A stretch of 64,000 nucleotides of DNA from Thuidium tamariscinum (Eukaryota > Streptophyta > Bryopsida > Hypnales > Thuidiaceae). The DNA lies in the NCBI GenBank assembly GCA_947034885.2, contig OX344750.2:12766053-12830052 (forward strand), written 5' to 3'. Every line of letters begins with the position of its first letter. Position 1 is the first letter of the stretch. The notes below the pieces were generated by a model. The model saw nothing but the letters and a program-made list of their open reading frames with translations. It did no database searches and was not told the origin of the DNA. Positions 50,746 through 61,268 of this stretch are shown here, piece by piece. A program made the position numbers and the translations under genes.

Positions 50746-51631
50746 CTTGTGCGTAATGAGGTAGTTCGATGGATTGGATTGGAACTAATCAATCCAATTC
50801 TACTTCGTCATTCTCTTCTTGGAGGATTGTAAAGACATTGCCACATGCATCGTCTTCTTCGTCGTCCCCGCCATAGCCATAAAGCTTCAGTGACCAAAAC
50901 CCTAAAATATCAGAAGCTCTTGCAAAACCTCCACGCTCTGCAACCCGGCTCTATGGCTTATTCCAGCTAATTCCGGCTATTAGATCTGGGTATCAACTGC
51001 TCTTACTTGAGACTTTTCACACTATCCCGCACCCTAGCATTTAGTATCTTTTCTACCTCTGGTGAACCTGCTCACATTGTAATCTTTTGCATTCAGAAAA
51101 TATCTTCCACATGCGCGTGCTATTGCTAGGGTCCCCAAATGTACTACCAGATGAGAAAGAAGGACTGAATTGGTACAGAAAAATCGCTGCGTTCTTCACG
51201 TGAGAAGAGGAGCACTTCGTTGGGGCAAATGTCAGCAGACCCGCTCCAAGTTGATTTCTTCAACACACCGACAGTCAAGACCCGTTTTGTTGAACGGATA
51301 CCTTAGAAGTGTTTCACTCCGCAGCAAATCCAATTAAGCAAAGACTCCACCGCCTCCGAGCAGCTGCAGATGCCGCATGTAAACGCTTGCAGCCTCACCT
51401 CCCAAGCGAAGAAATCAAACGACCTCAACCAACCAACGTCGTAGAAACATAAGTACAACGCTAGGTCCCTCCGGACTCCAAACAATCAAAGCTCGTCTGA
51501 GCAACGGAACAGGACTGAGACAGAGCCTCACAAGCACCAGAGACCCCGCAGAGACAACCCTGCGAAGTACTCTCAAAGCAAAGGGGTAAGGGCTGGCAAA
51601 GATGGGTTTAACCCTGAAAAGCCTTTAACCC
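50746..51631. other. THO5 upstream region and GC-richer spacer
   Basis: The first 250 bases are the probable 5'-UTR and promoter of THO5. From 51.0 to 51.6 kb the DNA stays GC-richer but no frame is convincing; a 60-codon frame on the complement (51303-51485) has no motif. Two TTAACCCT motifs sit just before the family B transposon. Confidence 0.4.
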
Positions 51632-52567
51632 TAAACCCCTTAGGGACTAAGTGAACACGGTTTTGACAATGGAGGTTTTCAATGAATTCTAGCAGTTTGA
51701 TATTTTTTTGCATATAGATGTGAATAAATTTTTTAATTTTAAATTGTATAAAAGAAAAGATTTCTTTATCTAGTAAGCATGGAATGAATTTTAGGAAATT
51801 TGGACCGTTACATCTTTAGATTATAATAATTTTGGATGATTAACTTCATAGGCCTAAACTGCACTTTTTGGAGAAAAAAATTAATAAAAAGATGAATAAA
51901 TATTTTTTAACGCCCCCCCTCCAAAAAAATATATATATTTGGAATCTAAAGAAAATATTGTATTTTTTATTTGAAAATTTGAAGGAAAAAAAATCTCTCA
52001 AATTTGTACACATTTTCAAACATGAAGACTAGAAAGTCAATTTCAAGCCAATTGGATCCTACAGAATTCTTAAAAATTTATATATGGATAAATTTTTGAA
52101 ATTTTACAAAGAATTTTATTATCATATTTTTTGGAATATCTTAAAAGAATTTGAAATCATTTTAATTATTTTGTATCATTAATTATACTTGATAATGATT
52201 GAATCTTATATTCAAAAAATTAAAAATAAGAATTTGAATTTATTTTTCAAATTTATTTTGTTTGTGTAGATTATAGAATAGAATTGTATAAGAAAATGTT
52301 TTTTTTTCATCTCTACTATTCTTTTCATGAAAAAAACATTATACTTGCTCTATTTTCCTACTAGACTACATTCTCGACTACATTTCATAAATGAATTTTT
52401 AACTACTTCTAACATTCAAAATTAAAGAATTGGAAAATGAAAAAAGTATGTAAACTTCTTTTTGTACAAGATCTTAGTTCCCAAAATATTGAGATTTGTT
52501 TCACCCTTCCAAGAAATTGCCATTGAAAACTTTAGAGATTGTGTCCTCTTAGTCCTTGAGGGGTTAA
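51632..52567. mobile_element. TTAA-flanked piggyBac-like MITE, family B (element 51636-52563)
   Basis: The element starts CCCCTTAGGGACTAAG and ends CTTAGTCCTTGAGGGG, which is an inverted repeat with few mismatches. It is flanked by TAAA on the left (one change from TTAA) and TTAA on the right. The interior of about 900 bp is AT-rich and has no coding capacity. The right TTAA is shared with the next element. Confidence 0.7.
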
Positions 52568-53210
52568 CCTCTAAATGCCCAAAGGCACTAAGAACTTGGT
52601 GTTTGCATAAGTTTTGAAGTTAAACAAAATCTAACTAAGTTTCTATTTTTAGTAGTTTAATATTTTGTTTTGAAGTTTAGTTTAAGCATCCAAAACTTGA
52701 TCTTGAAAATGATTGATTATGATTTTTCTATTTAAGATTTTGTGCAAGGGTGTTCATTGCAATCTTGATTATGTAGTGTTGAGGGCTCTTTGAAATGAGC
52801 CTCAAATATACTAAATCTTGAAGGAAAAATCACATTAAAATTTCATTTAAAAAAAATTTGTAGAGTAGATTTTGAGAAGCGATAAATTGATTGGAGTTAA
52901 GTACATTCGGCCCTTTAACCTCGGGTTTTTTTTGGAGGCCAACTTGTAAATTTGACATGTACAAAATAGATCAAAATATTCAAGTCATTTTTGCAATTTT
53001 AACACCCTTATGATGAAATACTATAATCTTTCAATCCATAGGTGATATTGTTGTGATTTCTTGTTCTAAGTGATCTCTAACATGTTTAGTTTGAGTTTAT
53101 ACAATTACAGAAATCCAAAAGTAATATGACTCATTAAAATGTGGTCATTTTGTTCAATTTAGAACTAATTCTTCAAAACTTAGAACATGCCTTGGGCATT
53201 TGGGGTTTAA
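52564..53210. mobile_element. TTAA-flanked piggyBac-like MITE, family A (element 52568-53206)
   Basis: Left end CCTCTAAATGCCC and right end GGGCATTTGGGG form terminal inverted repeats, and TTAA stands on both sides. The interior aligns by eye with the copies at 27079, 53941 and 56026; shared blocks include 'cttgcaatcttgattatg' and 'gagcctcaaatacactaaatctt' types. It is non-coding. Confidence 0.8.
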
Positions 53211-53936
53211 CCCCTAAAGGTTTTTGACTATGTTTTCACCAAAACCAATTCAAAATTGTCATTTTTTAGACAACTACCAAATTTTAAGAAAAAAACATTT
53301 TTGGACAAAAGTAACCATAGGATCTTTTAGAGCACAAGTTAAAAAAGATGTGAAAAAAATTTCAGCAATTTTTGCCTTGTAGATTGCAAGATATTAGTGT
53401 TTGAAGTGACAAAAATCCTTTTTTCACCACTATGGAAATCAGGCAGCTGCACTTCACAAGGTTACATTTGTATGAAAAAAAGTTCAAATTGGTGGTTACT
53501 CTTTGGATACATTCTTAAAGGCAAGTTGGCTATATGCAAAAAAAAATTCAAATCATTTGGAGTTGTCAAATATAGAGGAAAAAAATAACATGTACAAAGA
53601 AGTAGAAAATGAGCCAAAACACTAAATTGTAAACAATTTATTTATGGAATTGAAATTTTTTGATCCCAATGCTTTAAATGTTGTAATAAAAAATCTACAC
53701 CTACTGCAATTATTTTTATCCAAAAATATTAAAAATTGAATTAAATAAAGGATTTCAAACTTTTTTCGTAGTGTAGGAATTTTGTAACTAGCCACAAACT
53801 ACCTCAAACTAAACCTCCTTATAACTTTTGACTCACTAATCCAAATGGATGATTCAAAGATTCTTGCATACACAAAATTCTAAGTAAGAGACATTTGAGT
53901 GGTATGCTTCAATTCTATCCAAATAAAAGATATTGG
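53211..53936. mobile_element. TTAA-bounded element, family C, possibly truncated
   Basis: The left end CCCCTAAAGGTTTTTGAC directly follows the TTAA at 53207-53210. From there to about 53890 it is a reverse-complement match to 17830-18511, which ends GGTTTTTGAC-type sequence plus AGGGG-TTAA. No matching right end is seen before the next TTAA at 53937, so either the right end is lost or the next element inserted into this one at a TTAA. The ORF at 53397-53588 is not considered real. Confidence 0.55.
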
Positions 53937-54578
53937 TTAACCCTTAAATGCCCAAGGCACCTAAAAGTGGTGTCGAAGAAACTTTGAAGTGAAATAAAAC
54001 TTTACGAAAATTCCTATTTTTAGTAGCTTATATTTTGGAAAATTCTTTTTGAAGTCTAGTTTTAGCATCAATAATCCGATTTTGAAAGTGAATGATTATG
54101 ATTTCTCTATTCAAGATTTAGTGCAAGGGTATCCATTGCAATCTTGATACTCTATAGTGTTAAGGACTCTAGGAAATGAGCCTCAAATACACTAGATCTT
54201 AGAGAAAAAATCACATTAAAAATTCATTTAAAAAATTGTAGAGTAGATTTTGAAAATCCATAAATTGAATGGGGTTATGCTTGTTAGACCCTTCAACCTC
54301 ATATTTATTCGTGACCAAATTTTTAGATTTGACTTGCAAAAAGAGAGCTCAACGATTTTCATAGTTTTTACACCCTTGTGATCAAACATTATAATCTTTC
54401 AATCCGTAAGTGATATTGTTGTGTTTTCTTTTCCTATGTCATCTCTAACATGTCTATTTTGAATTTGTGTGGTTACAATTCAAAAAAATTGATTCAACTT
54501 ATCAAAATGTTGGATTTTTGTTCAATTTAGAACAAATTCCAAGAAGCTCAAAATAGGTCTTGGGCATTTAGAGGTTAA
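53937..54578. mobile_element. TTAA-flanked piggyBac-like MITE, family A (element 53941-54574)
   Basis: Left end CCCTTAAATGCCCAAGG and right end CTTGGGCATTTAGAGG, with exact TTAA on both sides. The 634-bp interior matches the other family A copies. It is the last of a run of elements placed end to end since 51.6 kb. Confidence 0.85.
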
Positions 54579-54850
54579 CTGAGCCAGAAAACTTTAACCT
54601 CGTTCATGTCACAAACAAGAAAAGAAAATCTTAACCAAAAAAATAAGCAAAAATCATGTACTCATGATTGAGATCCATGCATGATCTAGCAAGCCTTAAA
54701 AATGTCTAGATGAACCCAATAGACTTATTCGGATCAAAGTGAGACTAAATATAGGATCATTCATGTACCCGTGCTCTTGAAAAAGAGAATAACTATGATT
54801 AAAATGAGCAATATTAATTGTACAAACCTGCGGCGATGCAAGTTAGTATA

Positions 54851-54945
54851 GGGCAATGCTCTCGTCGTCGGGTATTTCGCCTAAAAAAGGGCCGACGAGG
54901 AGGCCCTTTTTTGGGCAAAATACTCGACGACGAGGGATATTGCCC
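54851..54945. repeat. foldback hairpin, arms about 43 bp
   Basis: Left arm GGGCAATGCTCTCGTCGTCG ... AAAAAAGGGCC and right arm GGCCCTTTTTTGGGC ... GACGAGGGATATTGCCC pair with few mismatches around a spacer of 8 bases (gacgagga). GC is far above the neighbourhood. Confidence 0.85.
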
Positions 54946-55027
54946 GGCGTAAGCCACTGCCAAGAAACTCGGTGAGGGATGATAACCTATTCAATCAAGG
55001 ATGAACAAGAAAAAATGGATGAAAAAT

Positions 55028-55075
55028 GCGTAATGCCCGATTATGCGGGCAAAACTGCATAATTGGGCATTACGC
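55028..55075. repeat. foldback hairpin, arms 19 bp
   Basis: Left arm GCGTAATGCCCGATTATGC (55028-55046) and right arm GCATAATTGGGCATTACGC (55057-55075) pair with one mismatch around a 10-base loop. It lies 83 bases after the larger hairpin. Confidence 0.85.
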
Positions 55076-55377
55076 CTCAAATTCTGCCAAGTAAGTTGCC
55101 CCCAAAATGAACTAGAAATTTCCTGACAGTGGTTTACGTGGGAAAACAAACAACTAAGTAGGGGTTCAGGGTTCGGGAGATGTACAGATAGACAGCTGGA
55201 AAGACGAGCTGATTAACTTGAATCAAAGAGAAGCCAACCCAAACCCAAACCTAAAGAGACCCCACATGTGGCACTAATCAACGACCCTTGATCAAATTTT
55301 AAGAATACTTAATACAGTGTTTGCAGGGAGAGTTTGGGAAGCTTTTAGTGGGACAAAGGGTAGTATTTTGCTCTCCT

Positions 55378-55598
55378 TACGGGAGAGGCACCCAATGGCA
55401 CACCTGTACCCAATGTTGTCCATTTCTAAGTTAGTTGTTCATTCTAGAACAGAAATGTAGTGGGATTGTAGACTGCTTATTGTTTTAGGTCAAAAGAAAT
55501 AAATCATGTACTGCCTACCTACATTTATGCCTGAAATGATTGTGTTGTAGAAACGGACGGCATTGGGTACAGGTGCGCCATTGGGTGCCTCTCCCGTA
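55378..55598. mobile_element. MITE with long terminal repeats, 221 bp
   Basis: Inverted ends of about 38 bp: TACGGGAGAGGCACCCAATG at the left and CATTGGGTGCCTCTCCCGTA at the right. The inner parts are also paired (cacctgtacccaatg / cattgggtacaggtg). Flanks tttGCTCTCCT and gtGCTCCTCCT may be a blurred 8-9 bp duplication, which would suit hAT or Mutator. Non-coding. Confidence 0.7.
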
Positions 55599-56324
55599 GT
55601 GCTCCTCCTTGTTTCCTAGTTCTAAAGTGATAATGGCGCACTAAAGTGTGCATGCCATGGCCATCTTATTAAAAAGTTAACACATATAATCTGTGATCAT
55701 GAATGGTAGTGACCAACCACCCTTGCTCAATTGACAATTGATCTCCACTAACTTCATCTGAAATTATTATGTGCTGAGGTAGCATTTCTACATTTGTGAC
55801 ATGAAATGAAGCCATCAAACTAAATAATCAATCGTTAGCCTACCCTTCAAGCGAGAATTGAAACCAGTAGCAATCTGAACTTAGTTCCAAAATTTAGATC
55901 GATCGAGTGGTGAAGGAGAGGATTAAAAAAAAACATAATTCTTGTAGTTATGTGCATCTGGCCAGAGAAATCAGAATAAAAGGAATTTATATACGTACTT
56001 CATGTTTAATTGGGTTAATTAATTACCCCTAAATGCCCAAGGCACCTAAAAGTGGTGTCCAAGAAACTTTGAAGTTAAATAAAACCTTATCAATTTTCTA
56101 TTTTTAGCATTCTATATTTTTGGAAGATTCTTTTTGAAGTCTAATTTTAGCATCAATAATCCAATTTTGAAAATGAATGATTGTGATTTTTCTTTTCAAA
56201 ATTTAATGCAAGGGTATCCATTGCAATCTTGACATTCCATAGTGTTAAGGACACTTGGAAATGAGCCTCAAATACACTAGATCTTAGAAAAAAAATCACA
56301 CTAAAAATTCATTTACAAAAATTG

Positions 56325-57256
56325 TAGAAGGTCATTGCAAGAAACGGTGGTACTATCACTAGAAGAAAATCGTGTTAAAATCCATAGAAACACGTCAAGT
56401 AGTTTATGTTGAGTTCCTGTTTCAAAACGCAGTCAAAACACAGTCATTTTGACTGCGTTTTGAAACAGGAACTCAACATAAACTACTTGACATGTTTTCA
56501 GGGATTTTAACATGGTTTTCTTCTAGTGTATTTTGCTATCACAATTGGACATACTCTCTCATTGTCTGCAATAACTTTTGAAGCACAAGTTGAATGAATA
56601 TGAAATTTTTATTGAAGATGTATAACTTTATTGTTATCACATCTCTTATTTTTTAGAAATTAAAAAAAAATCATTTTATATTTAAAAACTATTTTTGTTA
56701 ATTTGTCACAAGTTGAGGTTTAGGGGTTTTCACTATGTTATGAGCCCCTAAATTTAAATATTTGGAGTTGAAACTTTCATGGTCTACTTGTATAATAAAA
56801 AAACTCATATCTACCAAAGGAAATCTAGAAATACATTATTTTAAGTCCTCCACATGAGTACAAACATCACTTCTGTTGCGCACAATTTTTGAACATTGAA
56901 GATAGTTCTTGGATCTATTTTTTTGGTGAAATGTCATTAATATCAATTCTTCCTAAATGGAAAATTTTTAATTTTAAGAAAAATTCCTTCCTTTATTTTC
57001 TGTAAATTAAAATGTGAAATTACAATGACAAAACTACTTTAATGAGATTTTGCACTTTTCTAGTTCACCTACTTAGAAAAAATTTCTATACTTTTCCTTC
57101 TTAGGGTACCTTCTTTTTAAAGATATATATATATGAAAATTATTTTTTACATTTAAAAAAAATTATTTTTCTAATTTTAAAGTACTCCCGAAAGAAACAG
57201 GAGTATTGTGAAAAACGCTACGCTTTTTGAACACCATTTCTTGCAATGATCCTAGA
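56325..57256. mobile_element. TIR element of the AGGGTGATTGCAAG family, nested (56329-57252)
   Basis: Left end AGGTCATTGCAAGAAACGG and right end CCATTTCTTGCAATGATCC are inverted repeats. TAGA stands on both sides, and the empty site is known from sister copies of the host element, so the insertion is proved by comparison inside the window. Target duplication is 3-4 bp. Of the 924 bp, 172 belong to an inner CACTA MITE. Confidence 0.85.
56354..56531. mobile_element. CACTA-type foldback MITE, 172 bp (56357-56528), TSD TAT
   Basis: The element begins CACTAGAAGAAAA and ends TTTTCTTCTAGTG, and the two halves are nearly perfect inverted repeats of about 75 bp around a short centre near 56440. TAT flanks it on both sides. 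CACTA-class transposons start CACTA/CACTG and make 3-bp duplications, so the assignment follows from ends plus duplication length. It has no coding capacity. Confidence 0.88.
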
Positions 57257-57898
57257 GTAGATTTTGAGAAGCCATAAATTGATTGGGGTTATGCTTGTTA
57301 GGCCCTTCAACCTCATATTCTTTCGGTGACCAAATTTTTTAATTTCACATGCAAAATGAGAGTTTAAAGATTTTCATAGTTTTTACACCCTCATGATCAA
57401 ACATTATAACCTTTCAATCCATAAGTGATATTGTTGTGTTTTCTTTTCCTATATCATCTCTTACATGTCTACTTTAAATTTGTATAGTTTCAATTCAAAA
57501 AAAATTGATTCAACTTATCAAAATGGTGAATTTTTGTTCAATTTAGAGCAAATTCTAAGAAGCTCAAAATTGGCCTTGGGCATTTAGGAGTTAAGAAACG
57601 CAAAACAAACATGACAAGTTTGTTTGAAGGCCTAGTTTCTTTGAAAAAGGTATGGGTAGTGAAAGTATAGGGAACAAAAGTGAATCTTAAGTCTCTTGAA
57701 CACCATTTGTCTCCACAATAGCATCTTCTGTGATGGTAGGAAGAAGCATAGTTGGCAATACTGAAAACGTTTTATATGCTTTCCAGGAGGAGTATATTAA
57801 ATGAGACTGCTAGTTAGGTCTTCCACAATCCTTTCCAAATGATGGGGATCGTGTTCGATTAAACCTTTGTCCATATTTGACAAAGTAATTGTCTCATG

Positions 57899-58956
57899 TT
57901 ACTTTTGTCGAAGGCATTGAAGTTCTTTAGCTTGTTCTGAAATGAAAGCATTCTTCTGTTCCAAATCAAATTGCAATTTCTTCACATCAGATTGGAGTGA
58001 AGCAATTCTTGTGTCTTTGGTCTTCAAGAGGTCAAGAGCCTTATTGAGAGCCGTGGTTGAATCCCCTTGAGCTGGAAGAGCAGGAACACTTGTTTCCATA
58101 AGCGTTTCATCATTTGGTTCGAAGTCGAAGACATCGGTTGCATTTTGTGGTGGTAATGATGGATTGGGAACTTTGTTGAGGTTGATCCAAGGCCAATTTG
58201 ACTGTTCGAGCGTCGAACCTTCAAGGAGCGTCTAGGTTTTTGTCCTCGTGATGATGAAGCTCCCTTGACAATTGGATCTTGAATTACTAGTACAGGGGCA
58301 ATTATTTGTGGAACAACCCGTGTTGTTCTTGGAGCATGTGTGCCATCAGAATTGCTATCTTCTTCGGATTCTGATGTGCTAACTTCAATGGTACTTTTGT
58401 CTTGAGAATCTTTTCGAATTGGTCCAAGTCCACCCTCTAGAAACTTCAAAACTCCTCTTGGTATTGATCCAAGTTCTAGGCGTGAAATGTACATACTTTC
58501 CTTGATGGTAGACCAATCAACCTCTTTTTTTAGAACCACCTCAGCATATGCTCCCCGAGCAATGGAAAGTGTGGCTTCATTCCTCTCTACAAAAGGAATT
58601 TTGTAGAGAACTTGCCAAATTTCGATGCACCTTTGAACAAAAGCAGGATTTTCACAATATTTCAAGTTTGCCATGTTTGTATGCCAATTGTGATGATGGC
58701 GCCAGGTTGGAAACAATTTCCCAATGTGACACCATTCAATGTAATCTTTGCATATTTGCATTGACCATGGCTCAGACTCCTCGCTCCAACCTTTAAATGC
58801 AGGGTGATGTGGATTGTTCAACACGTGTAATCGCTTGCGATGAGTGTTGCCCTTGCGCTTCCGATTTTTGTCTAGGATAGACTTTCTCGTAGCATAAGTG
58901 GTCCGTGCATCACGTTGAACAACGAGGGGCACCTCTGCGGTCTGTTTTGTAGCCAT
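57899..58956 (-). pseudogene. lineage-restricted coiled-coil protein, single exon, one frameshift
   Basis: Two overlapping frames on the complement clearly belong together. From ATG at 58956 the first frame begins MATKQTAEVPL and runs through WSMQICKDYIEWCHIGKLFP, TWRHHHNWHTNM, a Tyr/Trp-rich fold, and ARGAYAEVVLKKEVDW. A Ser/Glu acidic linker and a basic RGQKPRRSLKVRRSNS stretch follow. Near 58170-58210 the sense switches by one base into the second frame, which continues NKVPNPSLPPQ and FEPNDETL and ends in a coiled coil of about 55 residues (LLKTKDTRIASLQ ... ELQCLRQK) with stop at 57899. I associate similar proteins with multicopy families in moss genomes, possibly tied to mobile DNA, but this is memory and not a database result. 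The frameshift may be a true mutation or a sequencing error. No function is assigned. Confidence 0.6.
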
Positions 58957-59160
58957 GAAATAAGTTGGTGGTGAAAACACCAATAACAAAACGTGGATGA
59001 ATTAAGAAAGAAGTAATTATTCAACTCGAAGTTCATGCATGCAGCCAATAAAGGGTGCAAGACAAAGAGCCTCGATGGAGAATGAAGGTACCAATGCCTT
59101 ATGTGAGAATGGCTTTATAGGGGCGAGCACGGGTCAAATCCAGAGCGCATGCGAATCAGA

Positions 59161-59420
59161 GGCGACCACAGGTGGAGCTAGGGCGACTTCGGCTAGGAGT
59201 GACTACAGTTGAGGGAGACCTAAGGTTTCTACGGGGTGACCGCGTCTCAAGGTGGGGCGACTATGGCTGGTGATGGAGAGAACATGGCTTATAATGGGGC
59301 GACTTCGAGTAAGCTGCGGTCGCCTAGAACCTATAGTCGTCCCTAGTATGGTTGCCCTTCTATGGTCCGATACCCACAGTCGCCCATATCCGAAGTCGCC
59401 CTAGTTGCAGTCGCTTGGAC
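59161..59420. repeat. cluster of GGCGAC motifs with mirrored orientation
   Basis: GGCGAC(T) occurs at 59161, 59182, 59255 and 59298. Then the complement GTCGCC occurs at 59319, 59379 and 59395, with related gtgac/gtcgtc variants between. The block is GC-rich in an AT-rich area and lies upstream of the coiled-coil gene's start. It looks like a degenerate short tandem repeat with one half inverted. Confidence 0.6.
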
Positions 59421-59999
59421 CCCTTTACCCGCATGCGCCTTGAATTTTGCCACACGGGCATTTAGGTGGCATTATTTACCTCGTGGTATTTTTTTTAGAG
59501 TCAAAGGTAAATTTGACTTTTTTGGACGTCGTGGAGGGTCTATTGGACGTTGCATGACATATCAATATCACGATGTCGCGCTATCCGATAGAACAACCCT
59601 GTACTGTATTGATCGTTTTTATAATATTTTGTTGATTTGGCACTTATTAACAAAACAATGACAATTTTTTTGTTGATTTGGATAGTGCAATGTCCAAATC
59701 AACAAAAAATTTAATACTTATTTGTTAACTAGCACTTACAAAAGTTTCATATAAGTTTCTTCATATATTACAAGTGTGACTTGTCTTTTGAGTGGATAGT
59801 GACTAGTGAGGCATACTTCTATCCAAAAGACAATGCCAAAAAAAATATAATTTTTAAGATTACACCCTCCTTTGAGTCCCCCCCTAGGATTTCATTAATT
59901 AATTCAAATAATTCATCCTCCAATCTTCCCCTCCTACCTTGCCTTTATAATTTTGAGAATCAATTCATAAGATAATCAATATGAGATATTGATTGTATC

Positions 60000-60235
60000 T
60001 TGTACCTTGTATCCCCTCATATATCCATGTCTGTATTTTTCCATACTCATATTTGTATTTGTTCCATATCCATATCCACTTATGTATCTATATCTATATT
60101 GTATTCATTCTATATCCACATCCATACTTTCTACAATATGTCTATTATATTTATACTTTCTATAATATGTCTATTATATTTATACTTAGTACCGTATATA
60201 TTGTATACATACAATATCCATATTAATATTCTAAA
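60000..60235. repeat. low-complexity 'catatccatat' tract with a 33-bp duplication
   Basis: Sequence built from tatccatat/tatctat motifs. 'actttctacaatatgtctat' + 'tatatttat' is present twice in a row near 60126-60190. The two overlapping open frames here are products of this composition. Confidence 0.7.
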
Positions 60236-60537
60236 TTTGTATTTCGATGACTCAAATTAAATTTTTGAAAGATCGACAACATGAGATTTTTTGAGAAATC
60301 AACAATATTTGGGACAGAAGCATTTAAAAAGAATTTAAATCATTAGCTTGTGATTTTTTGGGGTGTGTATGAGTGGTGGAGGACACACCAGGAAGTGATG
60401 TATCTTTTTAGCGCATAGTTATATACTCATTTAAAAAAAAATTGTAGTCAAAAACTCAAAATCCAAAAACAACAACTTATAATCATCTTGAAACCATGCA
60501 AAACAATGGTTAAAAAGTTTGCTCTTAGTTTTAAGTG

Positions 60538-60697
60538 TGGTTTTCTTTACCAACTTTGGTTATAGTACAATTACGATGTCCCTATCATGCGGTTTTCTTT
60601 ACCAACTTTGGTTATAGTACAATTAGGATGTCACTATCATGCGGTTTTCTTTACCAACTTTGGTTATAGTGCAATTAGGATGTCACTATCAAGAACA
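60538..60697. repeat. tandem repeat, 52 bp x 3
   Basis: Units start at 60541, 60593 and 60645: 'ttttctttaccaactttggt' + 'tatagtacaattaggatgtc' + 'actatcatgcgg'. Only a few bases differ between units, so it is young. Confidence 0.92.
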
Positions 60698-61268
60698 AGC
60701 GCGCTTTGCAAAGCGGACAAAGACCTCTAACTTGTTAGTGCCACTAAACATCCCCTCATTCTTTAACATTTGTCAATAGATATGGCTTGTCATTGTATAG
60801 TATGTTACCCCACTGAACTTCATGGTCCTACTAAAGTAAACCAACCTAATTCCATTTGCAACCCATTTCTGTCACCCTATATTTGGCCCCATTTCCCCCT
60901 TTGCCACTATCCAAGTCTGTTGAGAAATGAGCCAATTCAAACTAGAAATCTAACAAAATCAATGCACTTATATCATTTAGGGTATCATGGCAATAGCTGA
61001 TTGGTGAATACCTAGATGCTTGTAGGGACATAAGAAGGTGGTTATGGGTTGTTATTAGGGTGTTCATGACTCTAATCTTGGACACTTTTGAAATGTAGGG
61101 CTGCACTCTTCAAAAATTCACAGAAATTACAATTTTGATCAGAAAATTGTAACTCCACTTGGGTTTGATTTGTGAAACATGCACACCCCTCTGAAAATTA
61201 TGTGTTCCTCTTGGAATTGGCCCCAAGATAGTCACATTGCAAATCAGGGTGGTAATAGGTTGGTCTAC

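Larger units (their letters stand above)
56022..57594. mobile_element. TTAA-flanked piggyBac-like MITE, family A, hosting two nested insertions
   Basis: Left end CCCCTAAATGCCCAAGG starts at 56026 after ATTA. Right end CTTGGGCATTTAGGAG stops at 57590 before TTAA. Family A sequence is interrupted from 56329 to 57252 by a second transposon, which itself contains a CACTA MITE. Joining the two flanks restores the uninterrupted family A order seen at 52.86 kb (ttgtagagtagattttgag). Confidence 0.85.
58957..61268. other. spacer between the coiled-coil gene and the 61.3-61.7 kb exon
   Basis: Contains the GGCGAC cluster, the 'tatccatat' tract and the 52-bp tandem repeat listed separately. No coding exon was recognised, including any that could continue the gene starting at 61676. 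Confidence 0.45.
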
